Below are positions 26,659-35,427 of a stretch of DNA of 64,000 bases, piece after piece (within the stretch, counting starts at the first letter, position 1; the number at the start of each line of letters is the position of its first letter). This stretch comes from Flavobacteriales bacterium (GTDB lineage: Bacteria > Bacteroidota > Bacteroidia > Flavobacteriales_D > UBA2798). A program made the translations under genes and the position numbers. Below the pieces are notes generated by a model that saw only the letters and a list, made by a program, of their open reading frames with translations, had not been told where the DNA came from and did not search any database. The stretch spans positions 1-64,000 of the forward strand of contig JAIBBF010000013.1 in NCBI GenBank assembly GCA_019694795.1. Direction: 5' to 3'.

Positions 26659-28124
26659 TGTTCCTGAAGAATCGATAATAAATCGTCGGCACCTTTAAAG
26701 GGACGAATACTGGTCATTTCGAAACTCATGCTTACCGGACTTCTGTATTTCATTTGACGGAAATCGAGTTGCTTGTATTTTTTAGAACTAAACACGGCAA
26801 CATAATTCCCCGGCAACACAGCAAACAATTTTGCCCCCGGATCAGGAATTAATACGACATTATTCCATTTTTCATAAGGGAATTTCACCAAACTACGATT
26901 GGAAGAACTCACGTAACACACTTCCTGATTCTGCAAAATACCGGCATCGCGGTCGAATTTGAAATCGGCATGAACGGAAACGGCATTTTCATCATTCAGG
27001 AAACGATCGTAATTATAAATCCCAAATTGATTAATCTCCATTGTGCGGTAAACATCTGCCAATTCATTCATGCGTTTTTCATCCGCTTTAACTTTTGCCA
27101 ATGTTTCTTCATATTTACTTTTCCACTGAGAAGCAGAAAATGCGAATAAAGATTTAAGCGACATCACCGCTTCAATTTTGCCTTTGTAAAAATGTCCGGC
27201 TTTATCATCAATTACAATCTCATATACATTTCCATAAACCTGCGTCAGTACACTTTCCGCTTTGCCTGCCCAATCGGGAAATGGAACCCCCGTTAAATTT
27301 TTCCATACCAGCATAGAAGCCAGGTATTTTTTTCCTTCGAAAGTGATGCTTTGATAATTGTAAATATTACTCCAATTGAGACCATAATCTTTAATCCTGG
27401 ATTTTGTTCCCGCGTCGTTTCTGTTTTTATTGATTAGGGAATAATTATCATTCATCATCACATCCAGCGCCGCCATGTAATTGAACGAAAAATATTCGGG
27501 TCCCAATGGAATTTTTAAAGCAGAACCATATTTCTTTTTCTTTAGTTTTTCCTTCTCCGGGTTAGGAGCACCGCCCTCATCACCCATGTAATGCCAGTTT
27601 CTGGTCCCTTGTTCATCTAAATAGAAAAAATGATAATCATTGCCCCCAACCATCGATGCTAATTGAACTGAAATGGTTTTACCACTATCCACATAAACTG
27701 TATTCCCGTTTTGTTCTGCTCTGAGTTCAAACATCCCTGCGGTTTCAAATCGTTTTAAAATTCCGGCGGCATCATAGTCCATCGGAATCCCTGCACAATA
27801 CACCGAAGCGGCATCGTGAAATTCACGGTAGTGAAACGTAACTTTTCCTTTGATGGGTCTGCGCAAACTATCTACCAATACGTTGGCGGGGACAATTATT
27901 TTTGATCCCTTGCTGCCTTCAACAAACAACTCTGCGCCGGTCTCAGCTACCAGTTCCAACTTTTGCAATGGTGGATTAAATTCGGGAACAGGAGATTTTA
28001 CCAGTGGCGGCAAAACTGCAATGGAATCCTTTTTGGGGACTTCATTTTTTACCACTACCTCTTCTTGCGAGCAGGAAGCAATAAAAACAGAAAGCAATAC
28101 AATAGTTAACACGTTCCATTTCAT
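26655..28124 (-). CDS. Large lipoprotein with ZU5-like N-terminal region
   Basis: 489 residues. Lipobox IASC (C18) then SQEEVVV. Residues ~55-110 (ETGAELFVEGSKGSKIIVPANVL ... GKVTFHYREFHDAASVYCAGIPM) follow a ZU5-like pattern (Gly, then IxVPxxxL, then GxVTFxYREF). The last ~300 residues contain long beta-strand segments and a helical piece (KYEETLAKVKADEKRMNELADVYRTME). No catalytic motif. I do not recognise the protein as a whole. It is followed on the same strand by nothing nearby and is preceded by a transglycosylase-like gene at 28144-28836, 19 bases away. Confidence 0.7.
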   Translation of the reverse strand: MKWNVLTIVLLSVFIASCSQEEVVVKNEVPKKDSIAVLPPLVKSPVPEFNPPLQKLELVAETGAELFVEGSKGSKIIVPANVLVDSLRRPIKGKVTFHYREFHDAASVYCAGIPMDYDAAGILKRFETAGMFELRAEQNGNTVYVDSGKTISVQLASMVGGNDYHFFYLDEQGTRNWHYMGDEGGAPNPEKEKLKKKKYGSALKIPLGPEYFSFNYMAALDVMMNDNYSLINKNRNDAGTKSRIKDYGLNWSNIYNYQSITFEGKKYLASMLVWKNLTGVPFPDWAGKAESVLTQVYGNVYEIVIDDKAGHFYKGKIEAVMSLKSLFAFSASQWKSKYEETLAKVKADEKRMNELADVYRTMEINQFGIYNYDRFLNDENAVSVHADFKFDRDAGILQNQEVCYVSSSNRSLVKFPYEKWNNVVLIPDPGAKLFAVLPGNYVAVFSSKKYKQLDFRQMKYRSPVSMSFEMTSIRPFKGADDLLSILQEH

Positions 28125-28143
28125 AGCAGAAAAATAATCATTG

Positions 28144-28836
28144 TTAAGGATTAGAAATGGTGAGTCGCTGAAAATAATCCACAGCTACATCTGAATAAGC
28201 ATATTGGTCCTGAGCAGAAAATTTGGTTCCGTAAGGGAAGGAAGGGAAAAAAATCAGTTTTTGAATTTCATCCTTGCTTAAATGTAATCCCGCATTATAC
28301 ACGGTGGCGATAAACCGCAGTTTATCTTCATCACTGCTCCATTTTTCCGTTGCGAACTTTTTTAAAGCGCAATCGAAAAAACACGATAAATAAACGAATT
28401 GCCAGGCTTGATCTTTCATACGATCAATGCGCGTTTTCCGGAAGGATGATCCGCTCCCGTTCAGGACCAGGAACCCGTACTCCTCCTTGAGTGACTCCTC
28501 AGATGAAACGAACCCCTCCAGCGTTTCCACAAACGATGGTTTCATCTGAAAATGACCGATTGAGAAATCGGCTGCCTTGCTACCTCCTTCAACATAAAGC
28601 CACTCCAACGTACCGGTTTCCAACAAATCGCTGAATTGCGAGTAGCGGATCAATTCCGGAAAAACTATGCCTTTCAAAAAACGCGGATCGTTACCGAACC
28701 GTTTTGAGACCATTTCAAAATACGTGCCGTTTGTTTTCATGAATTCCTGCGCCCGGGTATAATCTTTGCCAAAAACCGATGGGAAATCGGGACTTTTGCC
28801 ACTGAACATACAGAGTATTAAGAGCCAGGTTTTCAT
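28144..28836 (-). CDS. Divergent lytic-transglycosylase-like secreted protein
   Basis: 230 residues with a short hydrophobic N-terminus (MKTWLLILCMFSG) that may be a signal. The order of elements resembles SLT-type lysozyme domains. A helix with Glu in FPELIRYS (E61) could be the catalytic acid; FSIGHFQMKPSF (91-102) sits where family members have GLMQxxP; FIATVYNAG (175-183) matches the AAxYNAG helix. The order and spacing fit, so a peptidoglycan-acting function is inferred at moderate confidence. It is divergent from the DUF1003 gene and lies just upstream of the ZU5-like lipoprotein. Confidence 0.6.
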   Translation of the reverse strand: MKTWLLILCMFSGKSPDFPSVFGKDYTRAQEFMKTNGTYFEMVSKRFGNDPRFLKGIVFPELIRYSQFSDLLETGTLEWLYVEGGSKAADFSIGHFQMKPSFVETLEGFVSSEESLKEEYGFLVLNGSGSSFRKTRIDRMKDQAWQFVYLSCFFDCALKKFATEKWSSDEDKLRFIATVYNAGLHLSKDEIQKLIFFPSFPYGTKFSAQDQYAYSDVAVDYFQRLTISNP

Positions 28837-28974
28837 GCCAACGAGAACGAATGTTGAAGGTATAACGGAATCGGGAATTGAAGGTTACAACACATTCGTG
28901 AAGGATTTAACAAGGAGAAAGAATGTTTTTTCGAAAGGCAATGTTACAAATGTTTATTTTGTAAAAAAGTAGTT

Positions 28975-29676
28975 ATGGAAAAGAAAAGTGGTCAATGCTC
29001 AATTTCCGGGAAATTTTATCCTCTGGACCAACTTATTCCCGGCAAGGATATCCGTAATTCAATTTTTGAAATAATTAAATCGGATCATCCCAACTTCACA
29101 GATGAATCGCTGATCTCGCTAGATCTTCTCAATGAATACCGGAGAAAATACCTGGAAAAACTTGTGCGTGATGAAGTCGGAGAAATATCTCATTTGGAAC
29201 GCGATGTATTGGAAAACATCAACAATGATGAAATCATCAGTAAAAATCTGGATGATGAAATAAAAGGAGATTTATCCATTTCACAAATCCTTGCCGATAA
29301 AATTGCAAGCTTTGGCGGGAGCTGGACATTTATCATTTTCTTTTTTTCGTTCCTCTTTGCATGGATGCTGATTAACATTTTTGTTTTCGTACAAAAACCA
29401 TTTGACCCCTATCCATTTATTCTTCTGAATTTGATTTTATCCTGCTTAGCCGCAATTCAGGCGCCGATTATTATGATGAGTCAAAACCGAAAAGAAGAAA
29501 AAGACCGAATGCGTTCTATTCACGATTACAAAGTAAATCTGAAAGCGGAACTGGAAATAAGAATGCTACATGAAAAAGTAGATCATTTACTGGCAACGCA
29601 AAATCAGCGTTTATTAGAAATACAACAAATACAGGCCGACTTCATGGAAGATATCATGAAGCGTATGAATAAATAA
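28975..29676 (+). CDS. DUF1003 family membrane protein
   Basis: 233 residues. The N-terminus has CSISGKFYPLDQL, which could be part of a small Cys motif. Two membrane helices (WTFIIFFFSFLFAWMLINIFVF and PFILLNLILSCLAAIQAPIIMM) are separated by FDPYP, the family hallmark, and are followed by MSQNRKEEKDR and a long C-terminal coiled coil. DUF1003 proteins are inner-membrane proteins of unknown function. The gene is alone between divergent and convergent neighbours. Confidence 0.9.
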   Translation: MEKKSGQCSISGKFYPLDQLIPGKDIRNSIFEIIKSDHPNFTDESLISLDLLNEYRRKYLEKLVRDEVGEISHLERDVLENINNDEIISKNLDDEIKGDLSISQILADKIASFGGSWTFIIFFFSFLFAWMLINIFVFVQKPFDPYPFILLNLILSCLAAIQAPIIMMSQNRKEEKDRMRSIHDYKVNLKAELEIRMLHEKVDHLLATQNQRLLEIQQIQADFMEDIMKRMNK

Positions 29677-29677
29677 T

Positions 29678-31081
29678 TTACAGCGACCGAATAAAATTCA
29701 ACACATCCTCTCGTTGGGAAAGCGTAAGCTGTTTAAATTTTGTGTTCGACAATTGTGCCTCTCCTCCATGCCACAATATGGCCTCTTCAATGGATCGTGC
29801 TCTTCCATCATGCAATAAGCGTGAATGACCATTAACTATTTCGATTAATCCGATTCCCCATAAGGGCTGCGTTCTCCATTCTGATCCTGAAGCTAAAAAA
29901 TCGTTTCTTCCATCTGCAAGTCCCGGCCCCATATCATGCAGTAACAGATCGGAATATGGATGAATTTTTTGCAAGGATAAAACTGGTATATCAACAGAAA
30001 TTCCTGTTGTAAAATTCATTCTGTGACAATCTTCGCATCCAATCTGTACAAATAAATTTTTACCTCTTAAAACAGATTGATCACTCCAGTTTCTTCGGGC
30101 AGGGACCGCGAGACTTCTGCAATACAAAACAACTTTATTCAAATCCAAATCATCAATCTCGGGTGTTCCCCCATTGGGAGCAGCTGCACAATCGATTTCT
30201 GCAGAAGTACAATTTTCATTGATAAATAATGAAGTGGTAATCCCCATATCTCCTAAAAATGCCCCTGCGGTTTGCTGAAATAAATCCGGTTGATTAGCCT
30301 TCCATCCAAATCTTCCTAATTCAGATTGCAGTGTTCTGTAATTCCATACATAATTTGCTTTCCCTGAAATTCCATTTCCATCCACATCTGTTTCATCTGC
30401 ACGTTCAAGTATTTGTGATTCCGGAATAATTTCCAGAAGTCCTAATCCAATCATTTGTTGTGCTACGCGTGGCGAATAACGAATGGCAGGATCGGGATTT
30501 CCATATTTCCATTGTGAAAATTGGTAATCGGGTTGCAAAAGTTGATAGACTGTTCCATCCGGATAATTTCCATTTACCAATAGTTCATTAATGGAAATCG
30601 TTACTTCCGGATCTACTCCCAATATGGCCTGATCCTGTAATTGTCCGCCATAATTATTTTCAGGAACTGGTTCATTATGTAATCCAATACCTGAGATACT
30701 TGTCCGCACTAAAAATCCAGTTCCGAATTCACCAGGTGATGGTGGCCGTCCTCTTCCATCACGAAAGTGACAACCTGCACATGATCTGGAATTAAACAAT
30801 GGTCCTAATCCATCCCTTGCTGTTGTAATTGAAGGTGCAGTAACCCAATTCTGATTGAAAAAAGAATTTCCCGTAAAGAAGTCAAGTCCCTGCTGTGTCG
30901 ATAAACCGGGAATTTGGTGTCCGAATGCATTGGGTGTATCATCGTAAACGGTAAGTTCACCTCCTGATTTTTCTTCACCCTCTTCTGCATATAATAAATC
31001 GTCTTCCAATGAAGGATCTTTTCTGCATGAGGTCCAAACAAAAATTGAACAGGAAAATAATGCCAGAAGAAAATACTTCAT
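29678..31081 (-). CDS. Di-haem c-type lipoprotein, DHOR/thiol-oxidoreductase family
   Basis: 467 residues. Lipobox TSC (C19) then RKDPSLEDD. Two CXXCH haem sites, CAGCH (101-105) and CEDCH (349-353), and the family segments NSRSCAGCHFRDGRGRP and GIGLIEIVNGHSRLLHDGRARS. Members sit in the periplasm or outer membrane and recur beside imelysin genes in iron-uptake loci. The ATG overlaps the imelysin stop (TAATG), so the pair is co-translated. No cytochrome-maturation gene is in the window. Confidence 0.92.
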   Translation of the reverse strand: MKYFLLALFSCSIFVWTSCRKDPSLEDDLLYAEEGEEKSGGELTVYDDTPNAFGHQIPGLSTQQGLDFFTGNSFFNQNWVTAPSITTARDGLGPLFNSRSCAGCHFRDGRGRPPSPGEFGTGFLVRTSISGIGLHNEPVPENNYGGQLQDQAILGVDPEVTISINELLVNGNYPDGTVYQLLQPDYQFSQWKYGNPDPAIRYSPRVAQQMIGLGLLEIIPESQILERADETDVDGNGISGKANYVWNYRTLQSELGRFGWKANQPDLFQQTAGAFLGDMGITTSLFINENCTSAEIDCAAAPNGGTPEIDDLDLNKVVLYCRSLAVPARRNWSDQSVLRGKNLFVQIGCEDCHRMNFTTGISVDIPVLSLQKIHPYSDLLLHDMGPGLADGRNDFLASGSEWRTQPLWGIGLIEIVNGHSRLLHDGRARSIEEAILWHGGEAQLSNTKFKQLTLSQREDVLNFIRSL

Positions 31082-32262
31082 TACAATACAATTGTATAAC
31101 CCATAGATGAAGCAACATCAATAATTAAATCTGCCTGCGATTGAAGATGCAAAACAGCGTCTAATACAATTTGTCGTTCTGCAGGAATAATGATTGCTTG
31201 ATCAAAAGGTACATAAATGGAATTGCATTTGTTATCTGCATCATTGAGCGATTGAATCAACTGTGCATTAAGTGAAGTTGAAAACAATTCTGCTAACTGA
31301 CTGATGGAGGATCCGGAGACAATTGTTCCATCTACTCGCTGATAGGTTCCGGTATAGACATTATGAATACCTTTTGCATTTAAAATAATATCGCGATGAG
31401 TATTATCGCTAAAGCAAGAGTGTTCGTCCTCCTGATCCATATTATCATAAGCAACATACATTCGTTCTCCCGACAATTCTGCTCCGGATAAAACAGCCAT
31501 TCCCACCATCATTTTACGAATAGCATCGTCGTTGGAATAGGACAAAAATTCCTGACGGTAATTTCCCTGCAAAGAAGGATCCCATTCATTTTTCAATTCA
31601 TTTAAAAATGCAAGCAGCAAATCGGAAGCAATCGATAAGTACAACACTCTCCGGTCCTGATTAGAAGCTGTTCCTCCTACCGTCAGGTAATCGGTATAGG
31701 GACGTTGTCCGCAATTATTTGCTGAAGTATCCTGACCCCATAATAAAAACTCAATGGCATGATATCCCAATGCAACATTTTCTTCAGCTCCGCTTAAATT
31801 TAATTGTAGCAATAAAGAAGCAGTGATAGTTGGAAATGTAACCGGATCATTAATAATTCCTGCATTTAAATCGCCCGACACATAATCGATATACGCTTCA
31901 TCCAATGGCCAGGAATTTAAAAAAGGTTCAGGACCATCTCCATCATCAATTGCTCCACCGTAAAAACGATACACTTCAGATTGACCATAAGGCTCCCGCG
32001 CATCACGCCAGGCTTGACGGGCATCGTCGAGATTTTGTTGCGAAGGAGCTGCTATAAAAGCATCAATTTTCTGATCGAGAATTACCGCCGTTAAATAACA
32101 ATCTTCGTAATTGGCAAAAACAATGTTTGCATAACTTGTTACGATACTTTCTTTTAATGCAGCGTTAGGATCGGCAGAGTTTTCAGGTTCCGGGTCCTCC
32201 TTTTTACAAGAGGAAAAAACGGAAACAACTAGGATGGAAATAAATAAATAGTTTTTCATCAT
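31081..32262 (-). CDS. Imelysin-family (M75) iron-regulated lipoprotein
   Basis: About 393 residues from the ATGATG at 32262 (32259 is the other option). Signal peptide with lipobox FSSC, then KKEDPEPEN. The imelysin hallmark GxHxxE appears as GYHAIEFLLWG (166-176), and PSQQNLDDARQAWRDAREPYGQSE is typical of the N-terminal repeat. Family members (IrpA, EfeO-like) are envelope proteins used in iron uptake, not proven peptidases. It is coupled to the di-haem protein gene downstream. The start codons lie inside the left arm of a perfect 18-bp hairpin. Confidence 0.9.
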   Translation of the reverse strand: MMKNYLFISILVVSVFSSCKKEDPEPENSADPNAALKESIVTSYANIVFANYEDCYLTAVILDQKIDAFIAAPSQQNLDDARQAWRDAREPYGQSEVYRFYGGAIDDGDGPEPFLNSWPLDEAYIDYVSGDLNAGIINDPVTFPTITASLLLQLNLSGAEENVALGYHAIEFLLWGQDTSANNCGQRPYTDYLTVGGTASNQDRRVLYLSIASDLLLAFLNELKNEWDPSLQGNYRQEFLSYSNDDAIRKMMVGMAVLSGAELSGERMYVAYDNMDQEDEHSCFSDNTHRDIILNAKGIHNVYTGTYQRVDGTIVSGSSISQLAELFSTSLNAQLIQSLNDADNKCNSIYVPFDQAIIIPAERQIVLDAVLHLQSQADLIIDVASSMGYTIVL

Positions 32263-32298
32263 GTGGTTTTTGGTTATGCAAAAAACCACATGATGAAA
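32254..32298 (-). promoter_or_regulatory. 18-bp perfect inverted repeat covering the imelysin start codon
   Basis: TTTCATCATGTGGTTTTT (32254-32271) and its exact complement AAAAACCACATGATGAAA (32281-32298), with a nine-base loop. On the minus strand the ATGATG start codons fall in the second arm. Folded in RNA this would hide the start; as DNA it could be an operator. Confidence 0.7.
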
Positions 32299-32341
32299 TA
32301 AATTTACAATACCCGAAAAAAGGTATTTTTTAACTAAACTT

Positions 32342-33136
32342 TTAGTTCTCGCCGGTATTCAATATCATCGGCGATGTAGATCCGTTGGTAACAATCACTT
32401 TTGCATTGGGAGATGTGCTTAAATTTTTAAGCATTTCAATTTGATTGTACTGGATCAACATAGGAGTTAAAGAAGAATTGATAATAGTTTGTGCCTGTTT
32501 AATTGCTTCGGCTTCTATGATCATTCGTTCTGCTTCTTTCTTTTGTTTTTGTATGACAAATTCCATTCGCAATGCTTCTTGCTCTGCCGTTGTTTTATCT
32601 TCAATTGCTTTAACCATTTGTGCAGGAAGTAAAATATCTTTTAATAAAACTGCATCAATAACAATTCCATATTTACCGATGTGTGCACTTAATTCCTGAG
32701 CAATAGCATTTTCAATTTTATTTCGTTCTGTAGCATACAATTCTTTTGCATAATATTTAGAACTTATTTCACGTGCAGTAGCGCGAAAATTACTCAACAC
32801 AGCTACTTCTTCATAGTTTGTTCCAAATTGAACGTAAATCCTTTTGGCTGAATCGGGATTTACATGGTACAATAAACTGATCTCTGCATTTACACTTAAT
32901 CCCTCTTTAGTAGGTAATGGAAGATTATTATAAACCTCAACCGTTCGTATGTTAATCTTAATTAAGCGGGATGTAAAAGGATTAAACCATACCACCCCAC
33001 TTTCGATGGGTTTACCTTTGATGCGACCTAAGCGTTGTTTAAAGCCGATTTCACCGGGACGAACAATGGCACAGGAGGAAATAAGTATTATAGCTGATGC
33101 CAGCAAAATAACGAATTTGAATGATAGCGTTTTCAT
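32342..33136 (-). CDS. SPFH/prohibitin-domain lipoprotein
   Basis: 264 residues. The N-terminus is hydrophobic and ends ISSCAIV (C22), a possible lipobox rather than a plain membrane anchor. The SPFH (band 7) domain runs ~25-200: GEIGFKQRLGRIKGKPIESGVVWFNPF, VNAEISLLYHVNPDSAKRIY, and the helix NKIENAIAQELSAHIGKYGIVIDAV. A C-terminal charged coiled coil follows (DKTTAEQEALRMEFVIQKQKKEAERMI). Related HflC/prohibitin proteins form membrane rings that steady other complexes. It may be monocistronic; only a weak hairpin follows it, so linkage to the imelysin genes is uncertain. Confidence 0.85.
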   Translation of the reverse strand: MKTLSFKFVILLASAIILISSCAIVRPGEIGFKQRLGRIKGKPIESGVVWFNPFTSRLIKINIRTVEVYNNLPLPTKEGLSVNAEISLLYHVNPDSAKRIYVQFGTNYEEVAVLSNFRATAREISSKYYAKELYATERNKIENAIAQELSAHIGKYGIVIDAVLLKDILLPAQMVKAIEDKTTAEQEALRMEFVIQKQKKEAERMIIEAEAIKQAQTIINSSLTPMLIQYNQIEMLKNLSTSPNAKVIVTNGSTSPMILNTGEN

Positions 33137-33222
33137 AATGAAAGGATTTTAATTCCCCCATTGCCAGCCTATCCAATTTAAACCGAAAAAACCAAAGGGG
33201 ATTGATTTTAACTTTTCATTAA

Positions 33223-33252
33223 TAAAAAACCCCGGATGAATTAACACCCGGG
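33223..33252 (-). terminator. Intrinsic terminator of the M43 protease gene
   Basis: CCCCGG (33229-33234) and CCGGGG (33247-33252) around a 12-base loop. On the minus strand the stem is followed by six T (plus-strand A-run 33223-33228). It lies 24 bases after the stop at 33277. Confidence 0.8.
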
Positions 33253-33276
33253 GCCTCTCTCTATTCACCAAACGCT

Positions 33277-35349
33277 TCAGAACTTTAAATACCGAATGAT
33301 TTTAAAGGTTCCTCCACTTGCTTGTATGCTTACTAAATAAACACCGGCCGACCACTTGCTGCAGTCCACATTTGCACTTATTCCCGTCATAGAAAAATCA
33401 TGTACGATTTCTCCGGTGGCAGAATAAACCTTCACCATTTTGGTGCCGGGTGTGTTTGAATTGATCGTAAACATTTCCGAAGAAGGATTCGGAAAAAGAT
33501 CCACGATTAATTCTTCCTGTTCATCGATTCCTGTTGTTGTTGCGATATTGATGTCATCAATAAACAGATTGTTGGAATAGGCACTGCTTACATATTCAAA
33601 TTTGAAACGAATATCCGGCTGTGCCAGAGATGCAGAAATGTTCACGGCTTCATAGGCCCAGTCAGTTGCGGAAACCGGGACATAGCTTGAACCTCCTGCA
33701 CCCTGACTAGTAGCCAGCGCCAATCCTGTTATTGTTTTTCTCAATATCCAGGTTTGACCACAATCGGTTGATGAATATATTTTAAGTGTTTCAGTAATAT
33801 CATCTGCATTCATTGCATTGGTAGAAGAAGCATATCTAAAATTCAGGGTTGATCCTTGCACAGCAGTTAGATTAAAAGATGGCGTAATTAACTCATCAAT
33901 GTCTTTTGCACCATCATCAAATGGATTGGTAATGATGCTTGCGTTATTCAACATAATGCAATAATCGCCGGTATACCCTGCGCCATGATACAATTGAAAA
34001 TAGGTTTCGTTATTATCGCGGTTACGCACTATCCATTTTTCTGCGAAGGGTAAATACCATTCGAAACTTTCCCAATAAGGTGTACCGTAATCGGCAAGGC
34101 CATTGGAAACATAAATAGAATTTGTAATGGTACGCGAATCTGTTCCTTCTGCATTGTTAACCGTTAAAGAAACAGTTTTCCATCCCGGAGTTCCGAAGGA
34201 AACAGTAGGATCCTGTACAGTAGAAGTTGCAGGATTTCCATCCTGGAATGTCCATTGCCATGAAGTAGAAGCTCCATTGACTGTGTTATCGTAAAAAACA
34301 ATATTCTCATTCAGACATACTGTTGGTTTGGCAGGATAAAAATCGGCCTTAGGAGCACAACTTAATTCTGTTCCCGGTTCAACACCTGTAGCAATCAGAT
34401 TTGCAGTTGTCCAAAGATTACTGCGGTCTGCCGTATTATCAATTAAAGCAGCGCGCATACGATCTACTTGTCCTTGCGTAAACATCACACTGCAATAGGA
34501 ATAATCCATATAATTCTGCACGTTTTCATAGATGCCCGGAATACAAACGTTACCATTCAGATTGCAGGTTGTCCAGCCTTTTGTAATTGGTGTATCATCC
34601 ACCAAATCATCACCACAAATCACTCCCGGATCATTATTATTTCCCCATGGATGTTGCAGGTTTAACCAGTGCCCCACCTCATGAGTCAGCGCCCGCGATG
34701 TTCCCACATTGGAAGTTCCAATGCTACCCACATAATTGTGAAGAATAATTACGCCATCAACAAAAGCCATAAAGCCACCGGAAACGGATGAAGGATAATA
34801 AGCATAACCTGCTACTCCGTTTTCCATTTGTGCCACTACCCAAACATTTAAATATTTGTTGCGTGGCCATGCATGAAGTTTTGATCCGTCATCTCCAACA
34901 TAAGTCTCAGTTGAATAAATACGTTCTATTCCATTGGTGCAATTTCCCAGCGGATCGATGGTTGCCAAACGAAATTCAATTCCTGCATCTGCACAAAGTG
35001 TATCAAATCCATGAACAATTGCAGCGGTATCTGCATTCAGTTTGCGGTAATCGCGATTTAAAATATTTACGGCATCGATGACCTGTGCATCCGAAATGTT
35101 TTCTGCACCATTCTGGTGAATGATATGAAACACTACCGGAATGGTGTAGATCTGCTGATTAGCTCGGTTGATTTTTTGCTGATTGATGAGCTGATTAGTA
35201 ATCAATTCATGATCTGCCTCCTGTTGCAGGATCTCAGGATGATTATGGATCAGTTCTCTGCGTTTTGCATCTGAACCGCAAGGGAGATGTTGTGCCATTG
35301 CAAAAAAAGCATTGAACGACACCACAAGGGTGATAAAAATCCGTTTCAT
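33277..35349 (-). CDS. Secreted M43 zinc metalloprotease with PKD and T9SS domains
   Basis: 690 residues. Signal peptide (MKRIFITLVVSFNAFFAMAQ), then an M43 (cytophagalysin/pappalysin) catalytic domain with HEVGHWLNLQH, the HExxHxxGxxH-type zinc site (GHWLN variant), and a later Met-turn region (CSVMFTQGQ). Next is a PKD-like domain (SWQWTFQDGNPATSTVQDPTV ... KTVSLTVNNAEG). A MAM/jelly-roll-like stretch follows, and last a T9SS type A tail (VDLFPNPSSEMFTI ... WSAGVYLVSI). It is exported by T9SS and likely digests extracellular protein. Its neighbours suggest a link to iron or peptide uptake, an inference. Confidence 0.93.
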   Translation of the reverse strand: MKRIFITLVVSFNAFFAMAQHLPCGSDAKRRELIHNHPEILQQEADHELITNQLINQQKINRANQQIYTIPVVFHIIHQNGAENISDAQVIDAVNILNRDYRKLNADTAAIVHGFDTLCADAGIEFRLATIDPLGNCTNGIERIYSTETYVGDDGSKLHAWPRNKYLNVWVVAQMENGVAGYAYYPSSVSGGFMAFVDGVIILHNYVGSIGTSNVGTSRALTHEVGHWLNLQHPWGNNNDPGVICGDDLVDDTPITKGWTTCNLNGNVCIPGIYENVQNYMDYSYCSVMFTQGQVDRMRAALIDNTADRSNLWTTANLIATGVEPGTELSCAPKADFYPAKPTVCLNENIVFYDNTVNGASTSWQWTFQDGNPATSTVQDPTVSFGTPGWKTVSLTVNNAEGTDSRTITNSIYVSNGLADYGTPYWESFEWYLPFAEKWIVRNRDNNETYFQLYHGAGYTGDYCIMLNNASIITNPFDDGAKDIDELITPSFNLTAVQGSTLNFRYASSTNAMNADDITETLKIYSSTDCGQTWILRKTITGLALATSQGAGGSSYVPVSATDWAYEAVNISASLAQPDIRFKFEYVSSAYSNNLFIDDINIATTTGIDEQEELIVDLFPNPSSEMFTINSNTPGTKMVKVYSATGEIVHDFSMTGISANVDCSKWSAGVYLVSIQASGGTFKIIRYLKF

Positions 35350-35381
35350 AAAACTGAAATTAAATTGTAAGAGATAAAATA

Positions 35382-35405
35382 CAGTTCCGGATTTTTCCGG
35401 AACTG
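35382..35405 (-). terminator. Terminator-like hairpin after the TonB receptor gene
   Basis: CAGTTCCGGA (35382-35391), loop TTTT, TCCGGAACTG (35396-35405): a perfect 10-bp stem. The T-run after it on the minus strand is short and interrupted (TATTTTATC), so it may be a weak terminator or transcript-end stabiliser. Confidence 0.7.
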
Positions 35406-35427
35406 CATAGCATTAATAATTTCTTGG

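Noticed and set aside
28837-28972. 45-codon plus-strand ORF between divergent genes
   Set aside because: No recognisable features and it covers the promoter area of both neighbours.
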